This document shows, piece by piece, positions 29,101 to 38,600 of a stretch of 64,000 nt of DNA. The stretch covers positions 620,001 to 684,000 of the forward strand of contig JAPTHN010000143.1 in NCBI GenBank assembly GCA_026936325.1. The letters run 5' to 3'. This DNA comes from Platynereis dumerilii (taxonomy: Eukaryota; Annelida; Polychaeta; Phyllodocida; Nereididae). A program made the translations under genes and the position numbers. Each line of letters starts with the position of its first letter. Position 1 is the first letter of the stretch. Under the pieces are notes generated by a model, which had not been told where the DNA came from, made no database searches, and saw only the letters and a list, made by a program, of their open reading frames with translations.

Positions 29101-30723
29101 CTACCTCAAAACCAGGGCTACAACATGCCAATACTTCCAAATGTTTATGAAACTGTTTGGTCAAGGTGTCAGGAACAGGAGGAGACAAATATTTTTGTCA
29201 AGAGTAAGGTATGTTTTTAATTATCAGCCAAAAACTTACTGCCACAAAAAAATGACTTGACTATAGTCTATCCATATTTCTAAATGTGTCCTCCTCTCAC
29301 AATATGTTTGATTGAATTTTGGCCAAAATTAGTAGAGAATTATTCTTCCTGGAAACAAACATACTGTTAATGCCTATAATTAATTCACAATCTGGTGATA
29401 CTTTGCATATTAGAGTAGGTCGGGGCATGAAGCCGGGGTTGGTCAAGTGGTAGCGTGCTGGACTGCCAATCGCTGGGTCCAGGGTTCGAATCCAGCTCTC
29501 GTCGGGTCACCTAGGCCTATGTTGGACAGCTGTTTTAGTGATCCTTCACCTCATTGCCGTGTCCTCCCCCTGTCCTAATTAGCCCACCAAGTGCATAAAT
29601 ACAGGATGTAAAGCCCCAATCATTCTTCCATTCATCTGATTATCCATCCATCCCGTCTACACTCTAAAAAATTTCAGACAAAATCCATGTTGGGTTTTTT
29701 GCATTGAAATTTGGTTTTTCAAAAAACCATTTTGAATCTAAAAAAACGATTTTGTCCCCACATTTTTTAGAGTGTACTCCGCTAAAGGTCTTTGCCTGCA
29801 CGGGATCAAACCCTGGGTAGTCAGTGGACCTACATGAGCAAAATCCTAGCTGGATGTCGTTTGGATGAGACATTAAATTGGCGGTCCCATGTATCAGTGT
29901 CTGAAACGGCGTATCTAGAAATGCCCCCCCCCCCCAAATACGTCACTGAGTATCTATGCCTGGCAAGTTAAAAAATTCTCACATGGGGTAAATCAGTGAC
30001 ATGTTGAGTTGTTGACACCTCTCTCTAGCCAGAACTGGACCCTGAGGGCTGCACCTACCATATACAGTCAAACCCGCTCAAGCAGCCACCTCTATCAAGC
30101 AGCCACCTGCTGTAAGCAGCCACTTCCAATTCCTCCCAACTGATTTTGCATTGTTTTATTCCTGGATTAAGCAGCCACCTGCTGTCTGTGGTTAAAGGCC
30201 AGAGTTTTCAACCCCAAATGGCCACCCTGACCTGTATTAAGCAGCCAGCTAAGCAACCCCCATCTCGTTACATAAGTGCAAACCAGCATCCAATTGCATA
30301 ACATGATAGGGGCAGCATAGAAACAATTAACAAGATGTGAATTTCATTGTAGCCAGATTACAATAGTACAGTTTCAATGTGCAATTTATCTATTTAAAGT
30401 TATTTAATTCGAATCAAATGTTTAAACAACAATTAATTGGTTATAATTTTATTATTCATCGATGTTATGGCCTAAAATATGGCTATTGATTCACAAATTG
30501 TTTTCACTATGAATGGAAGATTTCAGCCAGCTCCAAAATCACACCTCCATTAAGCAGCCACCTGCCTTAAGCAGCCACTTTTGTCAATTCCCTTGACTGG
30601 CTGCTTAACACAGGTTTGACTGTATATCTATTTAGCTTGACAAATCATATTATATTTAAACCATATACTTACATAGAGTTGTGCCACAATCACAAGAATG
30701 CAAAAACACGAGAAAATCTTCAT
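26096..30723 (-). CDS. Peptide gene D: secreted cationic two-cysteine peptide precursor (complete)
   Basis: Complete four-exon gene on the minus strand, 102 residues: 30673-30723, 28194-28307, 27546-27632, 26096-26152. Introns are GT-AG, phase 0. Order: signal peptide MKIFSCFCILVIVAQLY with cleavage expected after VEA; acidic pro-segment TQEAGSEAARF to PAVRSIVKR; mature cassette of 29 residues, NLMESLKKVC then KYRRLLRWEIRRM between the cysteines and CNKLFQ at the end; then KR and a basic tail ending HSSQAR. The predicted mature peptide has four Lys and five Arg against two Glu (about +7), with an amphipathic pattern. That is typical of membrane-active antimicrobial peptides, although a basic hormone cannot be excluded. 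Lys-Arg occurs on both sides of the mature cassette. D lies about 3.7 kb upstream of gene C on the same strand and shares its promoter-proximal blocks. Introns hold a SINE and several MITEs. Confidence 0.85.
26730..26900 (+). repeat. Block shared (inverted) with gene B intron 2
   Basis: Matches 12430-12610 in reverse orientation, including CATATCCGTTGGAAAAGCC against CATATCCATTGGAAAAGCC. The open frame here reads CLLNTVEKQIFSRQMM. It lies in intron 3 of gene D, antisense to the gene, as the other copy is antisense to gene B. Confidence 0.6.
27075..27205. mobile_element. Small element shared with 23780-23900
   Basis: Second copy of the TTTTAACRG ... TTTTACAGTG element, in intron 3 of gene D. 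The similarity is clear in TACTGTTGTTTTAACAG and GCTGGTTTTACAGTG. Confidence 0.55.
27546..27632 (-). CDS. Gene D exon 3 (mature-peptide cassette)
   Basis: 29 codons after acceptor TTCTGTTTCAG; donor GTAAAA. Two Cys enclose 13 residues, KYRRLLRWEIRRM. It aligns better with gene B exon 3 than with gene C exon 3, although the pro-segment groups D with C. Confidence 0.85.
27920..28035 (+). repeat. Short tandem repeat, ~30-bp unit
   Basis: CCAGATACCCTCCAGCAGGT, AAATACCCTTGTGCAGGTCT and AGATACTCTTGTGCAGGTGA follow each other in intron 2 of gene D. Confidence 0.6.
28194..28307 (-). CDS. Gene D exon 2 (pro-segment)
   Basis: 38 codons after acceptor ATTCACAG, donor GTAAGT. VEATQEAGSE opening and PAVRSIVKR ending are shared with gene C. 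The middle has two extra residues relative to C. Confidence 0.85.
28750..29265. mobile_element. ~515-bp element with ~45-bp inverted ends in gene D intron 1
   Basis: AAGTCAAGACATTTTATTTT then GGCAGTAAGTTTTTAGCC at the left is an inverted copy of GGCTGA/GCCAAAAACTTACTGCC ... ATGACTTGACT at the right. The middle has a second hairpin around TTGTGACGTCATC and GGTGACGTCACAAC; TGACGTCA is a CRE-like word. Confidence 0.7.
29432..29890 (+). mobile_element. tRNA-derived SINE, interrupted by a MITE
   Basis: The head GCCGGGGTTGGTCAAGTGG contains an RNA polymerase III A box (TGGTCAAGTGG) and, 30 bases on, a perfect B box GGTTCGAATCC (29483-29493). The tRNA-unrelated body includes TGGATGAGACATTAAA near 29862, a conserved motif of metazoan SINE cores. 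The MITE 29660-29774 sits in the middle. Intron 1 of gene D. Confidence 0.8.
29660..29774. mobile_element. CACTCTAAAA MITE copy 2, inside the SINE
   Basis: Ends CACTCTAAAAAATTTCAGAC and ATTTTTTAGAGTG, flanked by TA on both sides (29658-29659, 29775-29776). The inner half-palindrome is partly deleted compared with copy 5. Confidence 0.8.
30065..30622. mobile_element. MITE with CAGTCAAACC ends and GCAGCCAC repeats
   Basis: Ends CAGTCAAACCCGCTCAAGCA and CTTAACACAGGTTTGACTG with TA duplicated at 30063-30064 and 30623-30624. AAGCAGCCACCT is repeated about seven times near the left end and twice near the right. A Tc1/mariner-type non-autonomous element 50 bases from the 3' end of gene D exon 1. 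Confidence 0.8.
30673..30723 (-). CDS. Gene D exon 1 (signal peptide)
   Basis: 17 codons; differs from gene B exon 1 at only five residues (MKIFSCFCILVIVAQLY). Donor GTAAGT. Confidence 0.85.
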
Positions 30724-30905
30724 AATGTCAACGTTTGAGCTGCCAGCTGCCAAATAAAAACGGTCTTCTGATAAATTTTGTAATTTGCTATACAACGGAG
30801 ATCTTCATTCAGACTTTTCCTCAATTTTCCAAAATTCGAATTTATTCAAATCATCATGGTCGTTAACTTCCTGGATAAACCACATCCTCAAGTTTCAATT
30901 ACATT
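30724..30905 (-). promoter_or_regulatory. Conserved 5' flank of peptide gene D
   Basis: Minus strand next to the ATG: TTATTTGGCAGCTGGCAGCT then CAAACGTTGACATT. Further up, TATCCAGGAAGTTAACGA and GAGGATGTGG. All are matched upstream of gene C. This marks C and D as products of a duplication that included the promoter. Confidence 0.55.
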
Positions 30906-31044
30906 TCGCTTGTTTGTCGGATTTTAGTTCCCATTTGTTCATTGTTAATAGTACTACACAAAGAACATGGTCCATGAAACACCGAATTGAATGCTAACTG
31001 ATTTTAATTCTTGATAATGTAATACATGTATTGAATTAAATTTA

Positions 31045-31943
31045 GGTAGGAGGAACCGGGGCAAATTGGGGCGCTTTTAACGTCGACTAATTTTGCTCAA
31101 TGTTGAAAGCGCTGAGCAACTCAGAAGTTTGCATGAACATCAGCAATACTGTTGAGTATAAATCAAACACATTATGAATTCGACTGCACCTACCCTTTTG
31201 CAGCCTGACAGCGAAATATGAGACGTGATCATGACCATCTCAATGTACCACATCGGGGCAATTAAAAAATCATTTTAACATTCCATGTGCACTAGATATT
31301 ACACATAACTAGCGCATAAGACTATATACAGTGCATTTACACCTTGTAGTGCCAATAGTTAATAACTTTAAACAGTTTTAAACATTTAACATAAACTGTC
31401 CTGGGTGGGGTCATTCAACAGACAGTGCTTTGCGATAAATTTGTTCACAGAGCATTGTAATCCACTGTGTCTCTATTCACTGTGGCCCGAATACCTGTTG
31501 TGTGGTGTCTGAGGTCATTCAGTTGACTTGGACACTTTCCCCGAGTTCTGCGTCCCAATGAGCCCCGATTTGACTTTTACACCAAAATGCTGATTTCTCA
31601 GGCACCAGTGAGCATGTTTATCAGGATAGCAATACATAACAGTTTGTTACGAAGTATCAAATTCATATAAGCATTGAGAAAGCCTCATTTTTCATGGCTT
31701 ATCCAGAGTATGGTTTGAATTGAGCCCCTTCTGAATTTACTTTAGTAGTAGGAAAATAAACTTTTCCTCACCATACTTCGGCATGTGGTTGTAATTTGTC
31801 AATAAAATGATAGAAGCATCAGGATCGATATTTACAAGGTATGATGGCACTACCATATATCCTATTATACCTTGCCAGGAGCCAAGAAAACCCCACCGTC
31901 CCATTTTGCCCCACGTCCCAATGTGCCCCGGTTCCCACCTACC
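31045..31943 (+). mobile_element. GGGACA/GGGGCA-ended DNA element, copy 3 (complete)
   Basis: 899 bases with inverted ends GGTAGGAGGAACCGGGGCA and GTGCCCCGGTTCCCACCTACC-like sequence. It serves as reference for the two copies in gene C intron 3. No transposase frame; small frames only. Confidence 0.75.
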
Positions 31944-32548
31944 AATTAAAGTACAGATATTGGTGAAATTTTCAATTGTCAATTATACCAAAATGAATAT
32001 ATAAGGAAATAATCAGAATTTGTCATGGGAAAAATCACTAAATATATGTAATTCAAATTAATTGGATATGTTAGAATGATTACAGCTGTTTTAATAATTG
32101 TAGACTTTCAGCCTGAATTAGTTTTTTTTATTTCTCGGCCATGTATTCCATATGCAGAAGTGACATCAGAAAATTTATGACTTCACTTATCCCTACAGAA
32201 TACAATGTATGTATGTCAGGTAAAAAGTTCTTCAGTTGCTGTCACATTTTCAAAAACAGCATGAATTTGAAAGCGACATAATATAGATATTTGTTTTAAA
32301 ACGATTTGCAATGATAACAATATCTGCCTTGGAACACTGTTTTCAAATTTATGGGAACCCCCTCTTCTTTGGAATCCAGACGGATGCGCTTCCCTGGGTA
32401 TCACTTATAGTCAAAATACACCAGAGTTTGATAATCAGACAATATCTTGTTTAATGTTTTTCTTAGTATACTTTATCAAATTTCACTTTGGGTTCATACA
32501 TTGCACCAAATATGCTCTGGGTGTGTTCTTCTTGAATCAATAACATTA
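31944..32548. other. No feature seen
   Basis: AT-rich intergenic sequence without repeats that I could pair, and no coding signal. Confidence 0.5.
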
Positions 32549-33817
32549 GGGGCCGATTTCCAAAAGAGCTAAGACCAGGCTTGGGGATATAACTTGTCTT
32601 AAGTAATTTGTTACAAGGAGGTGCTAACAATTTTACTTCGAAATTTATCCTACAGTTTTAATTTTTTAACTACTAAGACCAGGTGACTTGAATTTTGAAC
32701 TACGAAGACCAGGGCAGATTCCACGAAAAGCAGCAAAATGACTTACCACAAGACATAGTTACATTAGCACAAATAAGGGCAGACATAATTGATTCGTAGC
32801 TTCTCAGATTTTCTCAGGGTGCTTTTTCTAGGGATAGCTGGCAGGAAAAAAAAAACTGAAATCTAAATCTTTAAATGTGTCAGACCATTAAATAAAATCA
32901 TGGGTAAACACTATTTGCTATTGAATTGGTAGATCAGAATAACTAAAAATATGGCCTTGTGCTAATGTAACAACGTTAAATGATGGAGGACGGAATTTGT
33001 TTATGCTGATACTACTGCAATATAAATGAAAACACCAGCAGAGTACCACCCCTGGCCTGCTCCTGTGAGACCTGGCTTTCAGTTCAGAAAAAAATTGAGA
33101 TCAAATCATGTGTTCCTTAACGTAATTTATATAGACAAATTTTGCTAATGTAACACTATGAGATGGACAGATGCGAAATCGCAGTTACATTAGCAATAAA
33201 AAAACAGCTACTGCACAGAGCCGTTTATGTTTTTATTAATGTATATATCCAAATAAGACAGATTTTTCAATAAAATTTTTAGAATTTCACGTTCGAAATT
33301 TACATAAGTAGCAAGAACACAGAAAAATTCCCGTGTAAAGTTGCTAATGTAACCTCAGTGTCCTGTGACGGAATCGAGTTACATTAGCAGTCTTTTTTAT
33401 TTTTCATTTTTTTCAAGTTTTATAATGACCAACACAATTAAAAATGGTTCCAAAATAATTTTCAAGATGTGTTTTATCAATCACATATCATTACATTTTC
33501 CTGAATTGGTTTTAGCAGATTCCACAGAGTGCCAAGTAAGCACGTCTGATCACCAGTAAGTTTGGTCTTCCAAAATTGTCCTCATGAGGATAAAAAAATA
33601 TCTTTTTAAGAGCAAAAACTACATATTTTGAGGATTATTTCAATGATATTTATTCATTAGCTCACAGATGTACTGAGTAATAGGTTTACTTGATTCAGGA
33701 AGCAACAGAAAGATAACAAAAGGGTTGGAAAGTTTAAGGTACCCTCTGAGAGCACTTTTCATGGAATCTGCCCAAGGTGATCAGACCTGGCATAACTCGG
33801 TTGCTGAAATCGGCCCC
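32549..33817. mobile_element. GGGGCCGATTTC-ended element enclosing GCTAATGTAAC element copy 2
   Basis: Outer ends GGGGCCGATTTC and GAAATCGGCCCC are inverted. Inside, 32712-33773 (1062 bases) has its own ends GGGCAGATTCCACGAAAA and TTTTCATGGAATCTGCCC. The inner part contains GCTAATGTAAC or its inverse at least four times (32963, 33143, 33185, 33343) and matches 1652-2295 and 40254-42508. Confidence 0.75.
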
Positions 33818-33928
33818 AAAAGTCTTATCTGCATGAAATTTAACATTACCAGGCATTCACTTGAAATTTAACGCTTTTGCTAGGAGATCTGGCGCGGCTT
33901 CCGTTTTAGATAAATGCCTGGAGTAAGA

Positions 33929-34117
33929 CTATTCCAGGATGTTGAATATTTTGAATGCAACATTTTTATAGCGTCCTTTGGGAATTCGAGGTTTCACAGT
34001 GTCACTCGTGCCGGGAAGTGAAAGAAGATGTTTTTGCAGCCAGATGGAGCATTGAACACTCATGATTCTACCATCACACCACCTGGTGTCCTGCCATGGA
34101 ACAAACTTAAATGTCAT
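33929..34117 (-). other. Unassigned open frame, minus strand
   Basis: 63 codons ending FKIFNILE. Composition is protein-like (PGTSDTVKPRIPKGRYK), but there is no known domain, no clear splice partner, and part of it lies in a duplicated segment. It may be a decayed transposon frame. Listed only because nothing else explains the stretch. Confidence 0.2.
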
Positions 34118-34235
34118 GTTAAGTATTCAGTTTGATGGAAGACAAGCAACAATAACAATGTCAGGTGGGCTTGCGATTTATGTGGCGGACAATAATTACT
34201 GTTCAAGTATTGTAACAATAAGATACAGAGAGCAA
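34105..34235 (+). repeat. Segment duplicated at 36330-36457
   Basis: About 90% alike by eye over 130 bases (TATTCAGTTTGATGGAAGAC, CTTGCGATTTATGTGGCGGA). The plus-strand frame is open in both, but the differences are mostly amino-acid changing, which argues against selection on protein. Confidence 0.75.
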
Positions 34236-34534
34236 TGTTGTCTTTTTTTTTAAGTGACAGTCTTCACACTGAGGCTCTTCTACATACACTACTACATAGG
34301 ACATTAATAAAATTAATCAATCAAGCAACCAAAACAAAGGCAGAGTGTCAATCTGGAGTCTTATGAACTCATTAACCTTCATAAAAATCTGAGTAGGATA
34401 TAACTTTTTTGGCAGTGACTTATCTTTGTACTGTCAGCTGGAGTTAGATTAGCCAAGCTATAACACAATTCTCCACTAACAACACCAGGGGCACTAAAGT
34501 GGCGATAGATATGTGATCCCTCTTTAGCAGTTAA

Positions 34535-35364
34535 GGTGACTCAACCGTGGTACACTGCACACACTTCTGAGCAGCCTGGTTGCCTAGCAACATAGCGTCA
34601 CCACTGCTGCAGGCCCTGAAAAAGTTGTGACGTTACCATTTTCTGCTCTCTTTTTTTTAACAGCATGGCAGCCAGTAATTTGCTATTTAAATGAGATCTA
34701 ATGCAGCTAGAAGCATAATTATTTTTTTATTGAATGCAGTAACTCCTACTCTATGCTAATTCAAAGTTTCAGCTTCTCGTCTTTATCAAAAGAATTTTCT
34801 CAACTAATTTCAGTCAACTGTGTCTAAAATTGTCTTTATTTCTTTAAATTGACATTGGCATAGTCATGGTACTACAGTTAAAAAACGACTCGGTGAATTT
34901 TTTTTATTTTTGGACATTTGTTTGACAATAACCTGTTTATGATATATGCAAATTAAAAAAAAAATCTGTATGATCGTTTTCCTAAAATTTGATTACTGCC
35001 AAAATTGATGCATACAAAATCTGCAATTAATTAGTGTGTTTGTGCCCTTTGAGCTCTTACAGAAAAAAGTATTTTAACCTTTTTCTTCAAATTTGTGGCA
35101 AATGTATTGGTTTACATCCATGGGAATACATTTCTGACGTTTTTGTGTGACAAATGCATGTTATGCTTTTTTCTGTGGTACATAACCAAAAACTCAATTT
35201 ATAACTTTTAAGCAGTCATCAGGCCAAACATGCTGTTACCATGGCAACCAAACGAGTCGGTGAAATTTTTTTATTTTTCATTTTTGGAATGTATGGGTCC
35301 CATAGGCTACCTGTGCAAAATTTTAGAAAAATCTGTATGATCAAACTACCACGGTTGAGTCACC
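34535..35364. mobile_element. piggyBac-like MITE, TTAA target
   Basis: Inverted ends GGTGACTCAACCGTGGTA and TACCACGGTTGAGTCACC, with TTAA on both sides (34531-34534, 35365-35368), the signature of piggyBac-type insertion. 830 bases, no transposase. ACGACTCGGTGAATTTTTTT and ACGAGTCGGTGAAATTTTTT are subterminal direct repeats. Confidence 0.8.
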
Positions 35365-35368
35365 TTAA

Positions 35369-36329
35369 GCGGCATTCCCCAAAATGTAAAGTCAAAATCT
35401 TGCAGTAATATTTGGTGTCGCTGCCATGTCATTTTGGTGAGTGGTAAATTATATTTTCATGGTGAATTTATCTGTCATCGCCTGTAGAAGCCTTCGGAGA
35501 CATGATTTTATTACTCTTACTTCGTAACTTCACCATGATCGTAACTTCTCAGTGATTATGCAATTTCCTGCTAGATGACACCATAAGTGTTAAATTTATT
35601 TGCCCTGACACCTGATGGGAATTATGTTAACTAGATTTGAAATGTTCTTTTTTTCTGCAGCATGGTAACATTGGTTGGTTGACATCATACAAATCTGAGT
35701 CAAACCCCAAAATTTTTTTTTGGCTTTGACTTATAAATCTTAGTTTCATCGGCAACAGTTAAATTAGCCATTACAACAGAATTTGCACAAAAAAACACTA
35801 GAGGCGCCTTAATCGACATGTGCTGCCTCTGTGGCATAATGTGTAGTGTTATTTTCTGTAATGTCAACAAGCGATTTTTGTTGCAATAGTGAATTTAACT
35901 TCACCGGTGGCGGAACCATTCAGAGACAATGATTGTATCAAAACAAGTCAAGACAAAAACATTATGAAAAATCATTTATTTGGCTCCAATCAAAATACAT
36001 TCACCCATGCAATGAATGAACAGAAGAAGATAATGAAAGATTTAACCAAAGAAAATATTGGTCAAGTCTACTTTCTGATAAAGATGATTGTTGCTAATGC
36101 AGAAGCCAAATCGTGCTAAAATTCAATAATACTAAAATAAAGTAAAATATGTACCTATGACTAAACAAGTAACAAGAAAATGAACATCTTAATCAACAGA
36201 AAAAATGCATAATAATTTGTTATACTCTGCAATGCGGAACCTTCTGAATTCAATGACAGAAGGAGTTGTGTTGTCAAGGTGCTCTGTGACATCATAAGTT
36301 TGGGGGATGACGTCATAATCATTTGAAAA
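35369..36329. other. Intergenic, likely 3' flank of gene E
   Basis: Contains a 77-codon plus-strand frame (35889-36119) with no domain. It also holds an AAATAAATGAT word on the minus strand near 35965-35975, which could be a distal polyadenylation signal for gene E. Nothing secure. Confidence 0.35.
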
Positions 36330-36457
36330 TTAAATGTCACGTTCAGTATTCAGTTTGATGGAAGACAAGTAACAATAACAATGTCAGGTTGGCTTGCGAT
36401 TTATGTGGCGGACAATTGCTCAAGTAGTATCGTAACGATAAGATTCAGAGAACAGCG
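36330..36457 (+). repeat. Second copy of the 34105-34235 segment
   Basis: See 34105-34235. Same orientation, about 2.2 kb apart, with the TTAA element and unrelated sequence between. Confidence 0.75.
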
Positions 36458-36509
36458 TAAAGTTAAAGTGTCCCGTGTAAACAACAATGGAGACTGCCTG
36501 ATGCCTGCT

Positions 36510-36640
36510 GACTTCCGCAGACATCTACAGATGGTCGCAGACATAAACAGACTTCAGCAGACTTTTGCAGACATCTACAGACAGCAATAAACATCTGCAG
36601 ACGTGCACAGACACCCGCAGACATCAACAGGCATACATTC
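36510..36640. repeat. GCAGACATCTACAGAC minisatellite
   Basis: About nine degenerate copies of a 12-15 base unit (CAGACATCTACAGA, CAGACTTTTGCAGACATC, CAGACGTGCACAGACACC). It starts directly downstream of the gene E stop codon and would be transcribed as part of its 3' UTR. Confidence 0.8.
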
Positions 36641-36646
36641 CAACGT

Positions 36647-36982
36647 TTACAAAGCCTTGAGGTGCTTCAAAGGGCTGTCTGGCTTGTAGAACACGAAGTT
36701 AAGGACCGACGCTCCATTCTGTTTTCCCTGGCCAACGAAGGCCCCGATGTCGGACTTGTAGCCGATGTTCAAGGTCATGTCACCGGTGGCGCCACTCATC
36801 TTGAATTCCATGTCTCTGCCGCCAATTTGTGGAGCTTCTGGCAAATCAAAGCTGACGTTACTCAAAGGGAAACGAAGAGAGATTTTCTTCTCTTGGACGG
36901 TGCAGGCCCCCAGGAGTGGAAGACGCTGGGCTGCCATTGGCATCTGCATGTACATCGTGGCGATTCCCTCGTAGCCGGCCAT
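36647..36982 (-). CDS. Gene E: 111-residue protein of unknown function
   Basis: A single coding exon. The start ACCATGG is an ideal animal initiation context and lies eight bases inside an exon that follows a good acceptor (TATCTTTTCAG at 36991). The protein starts MAGYEGIATMYMQMP and ends DSPLKHLKAL. GC content and codon use stand out from the AT-rich flanks. No signal peptide and no membrane segment. It alternates hydrophobic and polar residues (KKISLRFPLSNVSFDLP, GDMTLNIGYKSDIGAFVGQG), which suggests a mainly beta-strand cytosolic fold. One Cys only. I do not recognise the family. The complementary strand is also open for 110 codons, but its frame lacks the splice and start context. A 5' UTR exon probably ends at 37732. 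Confidence 0.7.
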   Translation of the reverse strand: MAGYEGIATMYMQMPMAAQRLPLLGACTVQEKKISLRFPLSNVSFDLPEAPQIGGRDMEFKMSGATGDMTLNIGYKSDIGAFVGQGKQNGASVLNFVFYKPDSPLKHLKAL

Positions 36983-37731
36983 GGTGAATTCTGAAAAGAT
37001 AAGACACGCAAATTAGGGCTATACATATGTATTTTTAATTTCGGGGATTTTAGTGGACACCATTTCAGAATTTCATCATTTATGGACACTCTAAATATAT
37101 GGCCTGAACTTATGAAGATCTATCTTTTGTCATAATTTGAAAAAGTTAATGTTGTGTCCAGATTAATGACTACCAATGATTAGGTCTGATATACCTTGCA
37201 ATGGATTGTCTAGACAGCAATCTGGAGCCAATTTAACACCAGCAACCATCATGCAAATTCATTTATTTTAACTGAACCAATGAAAGTCTAAGTTTATTTG
37301 CAAAGTAAAAATCTCAACTAGTCGTTCTGGACTATACTCCATATCTTTTGCAGAATCATGAATGTTCATCTAGGTCTTTTGCACCTTATCACTTGATCTA
37401 TTGATATTGCATTATCAATCATATTCTGTGCAGTTCATCAATAATAAATCATACAATTAGCATAATCAATCACAGGAACCTTATACAGTCATTTACAATA
37501 CAGGGTTGAGCCTTTGCATTATTAGACTCTTCAGAGGTATTGTAAGGAATTTATAACCATATCGGTTTCTTCCACAAGCAAACATCAATGATGTCATTGA
37601 TTGTTTTGTCAATAAGAGTGAGAAAGTGATAGTCAGTAATTTGAGACAGAACAGTTTGTCAAAAGGATGTTCAATCATTGTCAGTTATGGACATCGGACA
37701 GATATAGTGCATCTTATCCGTCTTTACTTAC

Positions 37732-37855
37732 AGCCGACGAATGACGAGTACCAACATTCAGCTCTGTTGGTGGACATCGACCTCACAAGAAGTCCTATCC
37801 AACACATTGAAATACACTGTCAGTTTGTCAATGGGTAGCTTGTGACCTCATTGTT
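37732..37855 (-). other. Candidate 5' UTR exon of gene E
   Basis: The minus strand has a strong donor, GGCT followed by GTAAGT, at 37732. Joining to the acceptor at 36991 would remove a 741-base intron and place the gene E start eight bases into exon 2. A weak TTATATTG box lies near 37880. The exon sequence is partly repeated at 21283-21360. The transcription start is a guess. Confidence 0.4.
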
Positions 37856-37900
37856 CAATGACTTTTCCTGACAGCAATATAAGCGTAGGACATGACTTCA

Positions 37901-38036
37901 CACTCTAAAAAATGTCGGAACAAAAAACCAACATGGATTTTTTTAAAAATCCATGTTGGTTTTGCATTGAAATTTGGTTTTTCAAAAAACAATTTTGAAT
38001 CTAAAAAACCAATTTTGTCTGAAATGTTTTAAAGTG
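37901..38036. mobile_element. CACTCTAAAA MITE copy 3
   Basis: Starts CACTCTAAAAAATGTCGGAA and ends TTTGTCTGAAATGTTTTAAAGTG. One half of the palindrome is shortened. Confidence 0.8.
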
Positions 38037-38198
38037 CACAAATTGCTTATGAATAATACAGAATAACTTGGAATGGATAGGGACATGCCCTCACAAGACA
38101 CATTCTGTTGCTTTTCTGTTAGCACTTGTCATTGGTCAACTGTAAGAAAGTCTTGATTATTCTCCCTCCTCAAAAAGCTTGTCTATTTTGCTCTTTTA

Positions 38199-38598
38199 CA
38201 CTCCTGTTCATAAATATGGAATACTTTTTTGGAAAAAAAGTGTCATATAAAAGTAAATTTCAGAGTGTGAATGAAATCGAGGTCCATTGTAAAGGTCAAG
38301 TAATCTTGTCTAATCACTCTTTGAAAGCCTCAACAACATTTTTTGCAAGAATATTTAATTTTGCGTTGAATGCACCTCACCCTAAAAAACCCCCTGAATA
38401 ACCATATTTCGTGCTGCTGTAACTTTTCCTGGGGTTAACGCTGCAGCGTGCATTTTAAATGACAGCATGTTCTTCCCTTTACTTGTCATTGAAAGTAATT
38501 AGCATTGAATCAGACTATCATGCGCTCCAACAGATGTTGCTAAATTCATCAATTTCAATGGAGAATGTTGAAGTATCCCATATTTATGAGCAACGGTG
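38199..38598. mobile_element. 400-bp Tc1-like MITE, copy 1
   Basis: Inverted ends CACTCCTGTTCATAAATATG and CATATTTATGAGCAACGGTG with TA on both sides (38197-38198, 38599-38600). Strongly similar to 62342-62733. The open frame over its left half is not a gene. Confidence 0.85.
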
Positions 38599-38600
38599 TA

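Noticed and set aside
29440-29500. Functional tRNA gene
   Set aside because: A and B boxes are present but the sequence does not close into a cloverleaf and continues into a SINE body.
30065-30622. CRISPR-like array because of repeated GCAGCCACCT
   Set aside because: Spacing is irregular, ends are inverted with TA duplication, and the context is eukaryotic; it is a MITE.
36662-36994. Plus-strand 110-codon frame opposite gene E
   Set aside because: The minus strand has the better start context and an acceptor at the right place; the plus frame has neither.
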